Shown in pieces: positions 7,106 to 14,717 of a stretch of DNA of 64,000 nucleotides. Within the stretch, counting starts at the first letter, position 1, and the number at the start of each line of letters is the position of its first letter. The notes below the pieces were generated by a model. It saw nothing but the letters and a program-made list of their open reading frames with translations. It ran no database searches and had not been told where the DNA came from. The DNA comes from UBA4736 sp002404015. GTDB lineage: Bacteria; Chloroflexota; Dormibacteria; Dormibacterales; Dormibacteraceae. Position numbers and translations under genes: made by a program. The stretch is from the NCBI GenBank assembly GCA_036747295.1, contig DAIOCN010000002.1, positions 62,001 through 126,000 on the forward strand, read 5' to 3'.

Positions 7106-9945
7106 TCAGCCTGAGCGACGAGCAGGCGGCGGCTGCCGCCGCCCTCGAGGGCGCGGTCCGGGTCGTGGCCGGAGCCGGCACCGGCAAGACCGCTGTCATC
7201 ACGGAGCGCTACCGCCACCTGCTGGAGGCCGGCGTCGAGCCCGCCTCCATCCTGGTGATGACCTTCAGCGAGCGGGCGGCCCAGGAGATGCGGGCGCGGA
7301 TCGTCACCGCCACCGGGCTCGACGACCCGCCCCAGGTGGGCACTTTTCACTCGCTGGCGATGCGCTGGCTGCGGGAGGCGGGCGAGCGATCGGCCGCTCC
7401 AGCGGGGTTCAGCATCCTCGCCGGACCCGAGCGCTGGATCCTCATGCGCGAGCTGATGTGGGAGCTGGCGGACCCGGCGCTGGTCGGTGCCGAGCGGCCG
7501 GACGATCTGGTGGCGCCGCTTCTGAAGCTCCAGGAGAGGCTGAAGCAAGAGCTGATACCACTAGCCCGGCTGCTGGCCTGGTGCCATTCCTCCGCAGACC
7601 CGGAGAAACGTGACTACCTGGCGGCCGCGGCAGGGCTCTTCAAGGAGCACGGGAGGCGGCTGCGGCGCTTGCGGCTGCTCGACTTCGACGACCTACTTCT
7701 GCAGGCGGTCCGCCTGCTCGAGGACCAGCCCGGCATCCGCGCTGCGTATGGCTGGCGACACCCCTGGATCATGGTCGATGAGTACCAGGACACCAACCTG
7801 GCCCAGGAGCGCATCGTCGAGCTGCTGGCGGGCGCCGGCCCCGGCAATGTCTGCGTGGTCGGCGATGACGACCAGAGCATCTACCGGTTTCGCGGGGCCT
7901 CGAGGGCGAGCATGGAGCGCTTCCTGAGCTGTTTCCCGGGCGCCCAGACCTGGACTCTCGGTCGCAACTTGCGCAGCCGCGCCAACATCGTCGCCGCGGC
8001 GGCCGCCCTCATCGACCACAACCCAGGCCGCCTGGCCAAGCCGCTGAGCGCACTCGCGGCGGGAGGTCCCGCGATCCGAGTGCTGAGTTGTGACGACAGC
8101 CGCTCAGAGGCCCGGGCGATCGCGCAGGAGGCGGCGCGGCTGGGCGCCGAAGGCGTTGCCTTGGCCTCGATCGCGGTCCTGACCAGGACCCACGCCATCG
8201 CGCGGCCGGTGGGCGAGGCGCTTGACGAGATCGGGCTCCCCTGGCAGCAGCGGGGCGGCCAGGGCCTCTATCAGCGGCCGGAAATCCGGGACCTGATCGC
8301 AACACTCCGGCTGCTCAACGACCCCAACGACCTGCTCGCCCTGGCCCGGCTGGCCTCCCGGCCGCCGCTCTCGCTGGACCTGGGCAAGGTGCTGGCCCGG
8401 GTTTCCGAGGCGGCCGATGCCGGCCGCTCACCCCTGGTTGCGCTGAGCGGCTGGGGGCCCACCCGGCGCTGGGCCGGCCTGATGCTCGACCTGGTGGCGC
8501 TCAAGGCCGGACTGGGCGTGGATGACCTGCTCTTCGAGATGCTCGACCGCAGCCGCTACCTTGACACCGTGGGCGCTCCCGGCGGTCCGGAGCCGGAGCG
8601 CGCGGTGGCCAACGTGAGCCGCTTCGTCGAGCTGGTCGCTGAGTACTGCGAGCGGCGCGTCGACCACTCGCTGCGGCTCTTCGTGGAGCACCTGGAGCTG
8701 GTGGTCCTCTCGGGCGTGGAGGAAGACGTGGCCGTGCCCGACTCGCAGTCGAACGCGGTGCAGGTTATGAGCATCCACCAGGCCAAAGGCCTGGAGTTCG
8801 AAGCAGTGTTCATCCCCAGCCTGGTCGAGGGTCGCCTGCCGCAGCCGCGCCGCGGCGACCGGATGGAGCTGCCGCCCCAGCTGCTGGAGCCGGCTGTGAG
8901 GGGCCGCGAGGATCACCTGGCCGAGGAGAGGCGGCTCTGCTACGTGGCGATGACGCGGGCTCGAAGCCAGCTCTGGCTGAGCTGGGCCGAGCGTTATGAG
9001 GGCGACCGGCCCTGGCGCCCTTCCCGTTTCCTGGACGAGATCCGGCAGCCCGCTCGCGGCTCACCGGTCCAGCTCGAAGAGGTCCGCGTGGAGGCTGTTG
9101 GGAGCGGTCCGCGGCTGACATCCCCGGCGGCCGGCGGCCGCCGGCCGGCTCGGCACCGACCCGCCGGTGCAGAAGATGACGCATTGACGCTGTCGTACAG
9201 CGCGATCAGCACCTACCGCGAGTGTCCGCGTCAATATCGCTACCGGTACCTCCTCACCCTGCCGGTCCGGCCGGCTGTCGAGGCCCAGTTCGGCAGCCTC
9301 CTGCACCTGGTCCTGATGCGTGCGGGGCGGATCTCCCGCGAGGGTCGCGAAGTGACCGCCGACGAGCTGGAGGCGCTGCAGCGCGAGGCCTGGGCCGAGA
9401 CCGATCTGACAGACCCCCGCCGGAGGCCGGCCCTGGTCTCGCTCGGGCGCCGACTCCTGGAAGCCTTCCGCGAGTCGGGCGGCCTGGCGGAGCCGCCCCA
9501 CCTGATCGAGCAATCCTTCACAACCACGATTGACTCCTGGACGCTGCGCGGCATCATCGACCGAGTAGACACACCCCCCACCCAAGAGGGGCGGGGGGTG
9601 GGCTCTCCAGGTGGCCCCGCCGCGGCGGCGCCGGCCTGGCGCATCGTCGACTACAAGACCGGCGCGCCTGTGCCCGCCAGCCGCTTGCGGCGCGACCTCC
9701 AGCTCGCGCTGTACGCGCTGGGCGCTCGGGAAGCGCTGGGCCTCGATCCGGTGGAGTTGGAGATCGTCTACCTGCGGGATGCCAGGCGCGTCAAGGTGCC
9801 AGCCGACAGCGCCCTCCTGGAGGAGGCGCGCCGGATCGGGGGCGAGGTGGCCGCCGCCATCCGCGAGGGCGACTTCGAGCCGCGGCCCGAGCGCCGCCGT
9901 TGCCAGCTCTGCGCCTACCGGCTGGCGTGCGACTCGGCTCTCTGA
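7102..9945 (+). CDS. UvrD/PcrA-like superfamily 1 helicase fused to a Cas4/AddB-type PD-(D/E)XK nuclease
   Basis: A 947-residue fusion protein. The SF1A helicase has Walker A GAGTGKTA near residue 23, DEYQDT near 225, GDDDQSIYRFRG near 253, HQAKGLEF near 558 and AMTRAR near 615. From about residue 698 a RecB-type nuclease follows: YSAISTYRECPRQYRYRY, a GIIDRVD segment, DYKTG near 849, and a terminal Cys cluster CQLCAYRLAC. The one early and three late Cys fit the [4Fe-4S] 'iron staple' of AddB, AdnA and Cas4 nucleases. It probably processes DNA ends or forks. It is translationally coupled to dciA (ATGA). AdnA/AdnB-type proteins are the nearest functional comparison. Confidence 0.9.
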   Translation: MISLSDEQAAAAAALEGAVRVVAGAGTGKTAVITERYRHLLEAGVEPASILVMTFSERAAQEMRARIVTATGLDDPPQVGTFHSLAMRWLREAGERSAAPAGFSILAGPERWILMRELMWELADPALVGAERPDDLVAPLLKLQERLKQELIPLARLLAWCHSSADPEKRDYLAAAAGLFKEHGRRLRRLRLLDFDDLLLQAVRLLEDQPGIRAAYGWRHPWIMVDEYQDTNLAQERIVELLAGAGPGNVCVVGDDDQSIYRFRGASRASMERFLSCFPGAQTWTLGRNLRSRANIVAAAAALIDHNPGRLAKPLSALAAGGPAIRVLSCDDSRSEARAIAQEAARLGAEGVALASIAVLTRTHAIARPVGEALDEIGLPWQQRGGQGLYQRPEIRDLIATLRLLNDPNDLLALARLASRPPLSLDLGKVLARVSEAADAGRSPLVALSGWGPTRRWAGLMLDLVALKAGLGVDDLLFEMLDRSRYLDTVGAPGGPEPERAVANVSRFVELVAEYCERRVDHSLRLFVEHLELVVLSGVEEDVAVPDSQSNAVQVMSIHQAKGLEFEAVFIPSLVEGRLPQPRRGDRMELPPQLLEPAVRGREDHLAEERRLCYVAMTRARSQLWLSWAERYEGDRPWRPSRFLDEIRQPARGSPVQLEEVRVEAVGSGPRLTSPAAGGRRPARHRPAGAEDDALTLSYSAISTYRECPRQYRYRYLLTLPVRPAVEAQFGSLLHLVLMRAGRISREGREVTADELEALQREAWAETDLTDPRRRPALVSLGRRLLEAFRESGGLAEPPHLIEQSFTTTIDSWTLRGIIDRVDTPPTQEGRGVGSPGGPAAAAPAWRIVDYKTGAPVPASRLRRDLQLALYALGAREALGLDPVELEIVYLRDARRVKVPADSALLEEARRIGGEVAAAIREGDFEPRPERRRCQLCAYRLACDSAL

Positions 9946-11066
9946 CGCGCGGCGCCGGCGGCCAGGGTCAGGGCCTCCCGCGCGATGTCGAGTGACGCGT
10001 ATGGGCGCCCGATCTTGGCCGCCCGTTCGGCCATTGCCTGCAACTCGCGGGGGTCCCCGACTAGCAGGTGCTCCACCGCCTCCCGCAACTGCTCCGGCTT
10101 GGGAGCGTAAAAGCCGATCCCGGCGTCCGTGACGAACTTGACGTTGGGCGTCTCCTGGCCTGGCAGGTAGCCGGTCAAGATGATCGGCACCTCCGTGGCC
10201 AGGGCCTCGGCGATGGCGCCTGGGCCGGCCTTCGTCACCACCACGTCGGAGGCCCGCATGAGCTCCGGCATGTTGTTGACGAACCCCAGCACCAGGCTGG
10301 GGGTGCCGAAATTGACGCGCGCGAGGCGCCGCCGCAGCTTCTCGTTGCGCCCGCAGACCGTGATGACTTGCCAGGGGTGCGCTTGCCAGGCCAACGAGCG
10401 AACCTGCTGTAGCATGCGGCCCGAGCCCTCGCCACCGCCAGCGACGAGCACGGTCATCCGGTCCTCCTCGAGGCGGAACCGGCGTCGGAGGGCCTGCTTC
10501 TCGCCTGGCGCCGGCGGCCGGAACCGAAGGTCGACCGGTAAGCCCAGCAGCTTGACCTTGGAGGGCGGCACCCGGCGCTTGAGCACCACCTCGAGGGCCC
10601 CTTCGGATGGCACCACCACCAGGTCGGCGCGCGGGAAGGCCCAGCCTCGGTGGAAGTCGACCAGGTCGGTCACAACCGTCATCAGGGGCCGCCGCCGCCG
10701 CGACGACGCGATCGCCTGGTAGGCCACGTGGTTCAGAAGCGGGTGCACCGAGAGCACCAGGTCGGGGTCCTGCCGGCGCAGCTGTTCGACCAGGATCTTC
10801 CGCACCTGGCCGCCGAAGACGGCCCGGATGGCCGCGAACGCGGGCCGCGTGTTGGAGGAGTGGTAGACGGCGCCCCAGGCGGCGCGAGAGCGCTGGATGA
10901 TGCTCGGGTAGAGCGAGGCCAGCTGGCGCACCAGCGCCGGCCCCTGGCCGATCAGGGGGTCGAGCATGGCCACCCGGACCGACGGGGAGAGCTGCTTCAG
11001 CGCCTGGTCCAGCGCCCTGGCGGCCGCTCGGTGACCCCCGCCGGTGTCCGAGTAAAGGATCAGGAT
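9915..11066 (-). CDS. MGDG synthase-like GT28 glycosyltransferase (processive diacylglycerol glucosyltransferase family)
   Basis: About 383 residues. The N terminus ILILYSDTGGGHRAAARAL is the signature of the MGDG-synthase N domain; the C-terminal half has GGGEGSGRM, ASDVVVTKAGPGAIAEAL and LPGQETPN typical of GT28 UDP-sugar enzymes (MurG-like). It probably glycosylates diacylglycerol at the membrane. The start is unclear: for more than 40 codons upstream there is no ATG, GTG or TTG in frame. ATC at 11066 gives a natural N terminus (compare rpmH); GTC at 11072 or CTG at 11061 are alternatives. The 3' end overlaps the convergent helicase gene by 31 nt. Confidence 0.85.
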   Translation of the reverse strand: MLILYSDTGGGHRAAARALDQALKQLSPSVRVAMLDPLIGQGPALVRQLASLYPSIIQRSRAAWGAVYHSSNTRPAFAAIRAVFGGQVRKILVEQLRRQDPDLVLSVHPLLNHVAYQAIASSRRRRPLMTVVTDLVDFHRGWAFPRADLVVVPSEGALEVVLKRRVPPSKVKLLGLPVDLRFRPPAPGEKQALRRRFRLEEDRMTVLVAGGGEGSGRMLQQVRSLAWQAHPWQVITVCGRNEKLRRRLARVNFGTPSLVLGFVNNMPELMRASDVVVTKAGPGAIAEALATEVPIILTGYLPGQETPNVKFVTDAGIGFYAPKPEQLREAVEHLLVGDPRELQAMAERAAKIGRPYASLDIAREALTLAAGAARQRAESHASR

Positions 11067-11095
11067 CGAGACCGGCGGGCCGTCAGGCTGGTTGC

Positions 11096-11692
11096 TTAGC
11101 GGAGGCGTTCCCTCTCCCGCCTGGCGACTGCCCTGCGATCGATCCAGCGCATGTTGTATCGGGCCAGCAGGTAGGTCAGCAGGCAGAGCACTCCAATGCC
11201 GAAGCTGACCCAGAAGACGTTGCTGCGGGCCAGCTCGACAGGGCCCAGGGTGTGCGGCGCGGTCTGCTGCTGAAGGATGTAGGCGGCCAGGTCGCTCAGG
11301 TCCTTGTCGCTGAGCTGCGGGAAGGACGGCATGTTGGCGCCGAAGCCGTCGGGGGTGCCGGGCCGGCCCGTGTGGATCGTGGTCTTGATGTAGTTGGGGT
11401 CCTTGGGATCCGTGACGCCGGAGAGCTTCTGGATCGGCGCCAGCTTCGGCCCGACCCCGCCGCCCAGGCTGCTGCCGTGACACGAAGCGCAGCTGTTGGC
11501 TCCGAAGAGCTGCTGGCCTTTCACAGGGTCGCCGGGGAGGTTGGCGCCGGGCGAACCGCTGGGGGACGCGCCCGGCGAGCCGCTCGGTGAGGGTGAGGCG
11601 GCGTAGACCGCGATCACCGTCCAGCTCAGGAGCAGCACCGGGACGAGGGCCAGGAGCGCCGCGGGCAGGTGCCAGCGAAGACGGCTGAACAT
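11096..11692 (-). CDS. Membrane-anchored monohaem cytochrome c
   Basis: 198 residues from ATG at 11692. An N-terminal membrane segment (LPAALLALVPVLLLSWTVIAVYA) is followed by a Pro/Ser/Gly linker, one haem-binding CASCH, and a candidate Met ligand in NMPSFPQLSDKDLSDLAAYI. A second membrane segment (FWVSFGIGVLCLLTYLLARY) and a basic tail close the protein. It is a class I c-type cytochrome exposed outside the membrane, probably an electron carrier to a terminal oxidase or bc-type complex. No oxidase genes are adjacent. An upstream in-frame ATG at 11773 would place odd sequence before the signal anchor and was not used. Confidence 0.88.
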   Translation of the reverse strand: MFSRLRWHLPAALLALVPVLLLSWTVIAVYAASPSPSGSPGASPSGSPGANLPGDPVKGQQLFGANSCASCHGSSLGGGVGPKLAPIQKLSGVTDPKDPNYIKTTIHTGRPGTPDGFGANMPSFPQLSDKDLSDLAAYILQQQTAPHTLGPVELARSNVFWVSFGIGVLCLLTYLLARYNMRWIDRRAVARRERERLR

Positions 11693-11850
11693 GCTTCGCC
11701 CCAAATGATACAGACGGCCCGTAGAGGCGATTGGCGGGAATAGGGCGGCGTCGATTAGGTTTGTCACTGACATGTGTTCGGTCGCCGCGGTCTCCTGTTC
11801 GGGGCTGACGTGTTGTTCGCGACGCTGGCTCGACGGGAGACCGTCCTATC
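11693..11850. promoter_or_regulatory. Divergent intergenic region
   Basis: 158 bp between the cytochrome c gene (minus) and a GT4 gene (plus). It must carry both promoters. A TATCAT hexamer (minus strand, about 12 nt before the cytochrome ATG) is a candidate -10. I see no gene, repeat or RNA in it. Confidence 0.4.
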
Positions 11851-13140
11851 GTGGCTGAGCGGCTCGAGTCCGCCTTTCCAAGGACGGCTGCGCCCGGATT
11901 GCGCGTGGCCGTCATGTCTCTCCACACCTCCCCGACCGCCTCTTTGGGGCGCAGCGCCAACGGCGGTCTGAACGTATACGTCCGCGAGGTCTGCCGCTCC
12001 CTCAGCGAACTGGGTGTCGCGACCGACGTCTTCACGCGCGCGATCGACCCGGCGGGCCCCCAGGTCGAGCACATCGCCCCCCTGAGCCGGGTCATCTACC
12101 TCCCGGGCGGCCCCGTCGGCCTCGACAAGTACGCCCTGGTCGACGAGGTCGAAGGGTTCGCGGACCGGGGGGCCGCTTTCATCGCCGCCAGGGGCCTCCG
12201 CTACGACATCCTCTACTCCCACTACTGGCTCTCCGGCGCGGCCGCCTGCACGTTGCGAGGCTGGCTGCGCGTCCCCTGGGTCCACACGGCCCACACCCTG
12301 GGTGCGGTCAAGAACCGCCAGCTGGCCCCCGGCGACCAGCCCGAACCCGAACTCCGGCTTCGCCTGGAGGGCGAGATCTCGCGGTCAGCCGACCTCTTGG
12401 TGGTCAGCACGGAGTCGGAGGGTGACGACCTGCGCGCGGCCTATGGAGTCCCCCGGCACCGGATCGCGGTCGTCGCGCCGGGGGTCGACCGCGCCACCTT
12501 CCGGCCTCGGCCCCGGGAGTGGGCTCGGGATCAGGTCGGCCACCCCGGCGAACGCCTCCTGCTGTTCGTGGGCCGGCTCGAGCGCCTGAAGGGCGTCGAC
12601 GTGGCGCTGCGGGCCTTCGCGCCCAACGCTCAGCGCCACCCCGACGTCAGGCTGCTGATCCTGGGAGAGGACAGCGGCGCCGCCGGCGGCGGCGAGCAGC
12701 TGCGGCTGCGGCAGCTTGCCCGCGACCTGGGCATCGCGGGGATGGTCGACTTCGTGGGCTCCGTCGAGCACGAGCGGCTGCCGCTCTACTACTCGGCCGC
12801 CGAAGCCTGCCTGATGCCCAGCTACAGCGAATCTTTCGGGCTGGTCGGCCTCGAGGCCCAGGCTTGCGGCGCCGCGGTGATCGCCGCCGACGTGGCCGGG
12901 CTGGCCTCGGTGGTCAGGGATGGAGTCACCGGCTACCTGGTGCCGGGCCACGACCCGGCCGACTACGCGGACCGCATCCAGCGGCTGCTCGACGATCCCG
13001 AGCTGGCCCGCCAGATGGGCCGTCGGGCCACAATCCTGGCCCAGCACTTCACGTGGGACCGCGCCGCCGGCCGCCTACAGGCCCTGTTCCAGGACCTGGT
13101 CCCTCAGCTGTTGGTCCAGGCCAGCGCTCGGCAGGAGTAG
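11851..13140 (+). CDS. GT4 glycosyltransferase, MshA/sucrose-phosphate-synthase-like
   Basis: 429 residues. The N-terminal donor/acceptor loop HTSPTASLGRSANGGLNVYVREV resembles MshA and sucrose synthases. The C-terminal GT-B domain has FVGRLERLKGVDVALRAF and the EX7E-type segment ESFGLVGLEAQACGAAVIAA. It transfers a sugar from a nucleotide donor. MshA (mycothiol) is one possibility, but no other mycothiol gene lies here. Start GTG at 11851 follows GGGAG; GTG at 11905 is an alternative. Its 3' end overlaps the convergent lipoprotein gene by 37 nt. Confidence 0.85.
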   Translation: MAERLESAFPRTAAPGLRVAVMSLHTSPTASLGRSANGGLNVYVREVCRSLSELGVATDVFTRAIDPAGPQVEHIAPLSRVIYLPGGPVGLDKYALVDEVEGFADRGAAFIAARGLRYDILYSHYWLSGAAACTLRGWLRVPWVHTAHTLGAVKNRQLAPGDQPEPELRLRLEGEISRSADLLVVSTESEGDDLRAAYGVPRHRIAVVAPGVDRATFRPRPREWARDQVGHPGERLLLFVGRLERLKGVDVALRAFAPNAQRHPDVRLLILGEDSGAAGGGEQLRLRQLARDLGIAGMVDFVGSVEHERLPLYYSAAEACLMPSYSESFGLVGLEAQACGAAVIAADVAGLASVVRDGVTGYLVPGHDPADYADRIQRLLDDPELARQMGRRATILAQHFTWDRAAGRLQALFQDLVPQLLVQASARQE

Positions 13141-14717
13141 GGGAAGCCGGCCGGGTCATAGGCCGTCAGCTGCTTCAGGCCGGTGCCGTCCGCGTTCATC
13201 AGCCACAGCTCGGTGTGCGACTGCACTGTCGAAAGGAACGCGATCTGGTGGCCGTCCGGTGAGGGCTGTGGGTTTTCCGCCGAGAGGGGGCCGGCCGGCA
13301 GCGCCGTCGACGCGTCGAGGACCCGGGTCGGGACGTCTGTGACGCTGACGCGGAACGCCTTCGAGAGAGGCCCAGCCGGCAGGTTGAGGAGCGCGGCGAA
13401 GATCAGGTGCCGGGAGTCGGCCTGCCAGGCGGGATTGCCCACCTCCCCTATGGCGACCGTGGTGGTGCCGGCCGCCCCCGTCAGCGATCGCACCCGGATC
13501 TCGGCGCGGTCAACCGGCGCGGCGCCCAGCCGGTAGGCCAGGCGCGAGCCGTCGGATGCCCAGGCGATGCCGCTGATCGGGCCGTTCTCGGCCTGGATCC
13601 GGTAGCGCGAGCGCAGGTCGAGGTCGTAGGCCCACACCTCTGAGCCGCCCGCGGAGGCGTCAGAGACGAACGCGATGCGCAGGCCCCGAGGAGCGACCGC
13701 GGCCTCGCTCACCCCGCTCGCCAGATCCAGGCTGCTGCCGTCGGGCAGGTGCTGGCGGAGGCGGCCGGCATCCAGGTAGGCATACCCCCGGGCGGCGCCC
13801 AGGAAAGCCGCCCACGTGGCCTGGATCGGCAGCCGCTGCGGGGACCCGCCGATCGGCTGGTCGGACCAGACCCCCCCCGCGCTGCGGACCAGCAGCCGGC
13901 TGCCGTCCGGCGACCAGCTGAAGGCGTCCACGCTGCCGGCAGCGACCTGGCGCGGGAACTGGTTCTCGTCCACCATCCAGACGCCGTCTCCGGCCGTCCC
14001 CCCGGCCGCGTCGGTCGCGAAGCCGACCCAGTGGTGGAGCGGCCGCGGGACGCCCGTGCTGAAGCTGAGCGCGAAGCCGCTGCGGAGCGCGTTGCCGTCG
14101 ACGTCGCGAGCCGACTGGGTCACGGTGACCGAGTAGTCCAGGTTGGGCGTGAGCAGCGACTGCGGCGCCAGGATCACCCGCCGCGCGTCCGCCGGGTCGG
14201 TCCGCACCGCGAGCTGGACGGCCGGGCTGAGCGTCACGGCGCCGGCCAGGCTGTGCGCGTCCATCTCGCGGCTGAAGCTGAGCGTGATGTAGGCCGCGGG
14301 GTCGACGTCTCGCTCGCCCGGCGTCGGGTCCGAAGCAGCCAGCCCGGGCGGCGGCTCGGTTCGGAACGGCCAGCCGTGGCGAAGGCTGTTGACATTGCCG
14401 GCCAGGTCCCGGTAGCCGGGATCGAGGACGACGTGGTACTGGGTGGCGGAGCGCAGGGGCGCGTGGCTGAACACCATCAACGTCGGGCTGGGCCAGCCCA
14501 CCACCCCCGCGGCGGAGGGCTCCAGGCGGAAGCGAGAGGCGACGCTGGCCTTGTCCACGGCGCGGTCGAAAGTGATCTTGACCGGCTGGTTGCTGGGCAC
14601 GTCGTTGGCGCCTCGGTCAGGCGAGATCTGCACGATCTGAGGGGAGCCGGAACAGGCCAGGGAGGGAAGCCCGGTGAGGAGCAGCAGGCCGGCTAGAACG
14701 AGCTTCCTACTGGAGAT
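13104..14717 (-). CDS. Lipoprotein with Ig-like (Big_5-type) domains and a TolB-like beta-propeller; ATC start
   Basis: 537 residues when read from ATC at 14717. The first 22 codons give a textbook lipoprotein signal: SSRK, a hydrophobic run, then SLAC with the lipobox Cys at 22. An in-frame TGA at 14738-14736 lies only six codons upstream and no ATG, GTG or TTG occurs before the lipobox, so ATC is the only sensible start. The mature part has repeated Ig-like domains (GANDVPSNQPVKITFDRAVD; DVDPAAYITLSFSREMD), then WD40-like propeller repeats (FSWSPDGSRLLV, IAWASDGSRLAYR, PSPDGHQIAFLS). It is probably an extracellular, lipid-anchored sensor or scaffold; the function is unknown. It overlaps the upstream PATAN gene by 11 nt. 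Confidence 0.85.
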   Translation of the reverse strand: MSSRKLVLAGLLLLTGLPSLACSGSPQIVQISPDRGANDVPSNQPVKITFDRAVDKASVASRFRLEPSAAGVVGWPSPTLMVFSHAPLRSATQYHVVLDPGYRDLAGNVNSLRHGWPFRTEPPPGLAASDPTPGERDVDPAAYITLSFSREMDAHSLAGAVTLSPAVQLAVRTDPADARRVILAPQSLLTPNLDYSVTVTQSARDVDGNALRSGFALSFSTGVPRPLHHWVGFATDAAGGTAGDGVWMVDENQFPRQVAAGSVDAFSWSPDGSRLLVRSAGGVWSDQPIGGSPQRLPIQATWAAFLGAARGYAYLDAGRLRQHLPDGSSLDLASGVSEAAVAPRGLRIAFVSDASAGGSEVWAYDLDLRSRYRIQAENGPISGIAWASDGSRLAYRLGAAPVDRAEIRVRSLTGAAGTTTVAIGEVGNPAWQADSRHLIFAALLNLPAGPLSKAFRVSVTDVPTRVLDASTALPAGPLSAENPQPSPDGHQIAFLSTVQSHTELWLMNADGTGLKQLTAYDPAGFPYSCRALAWTNS

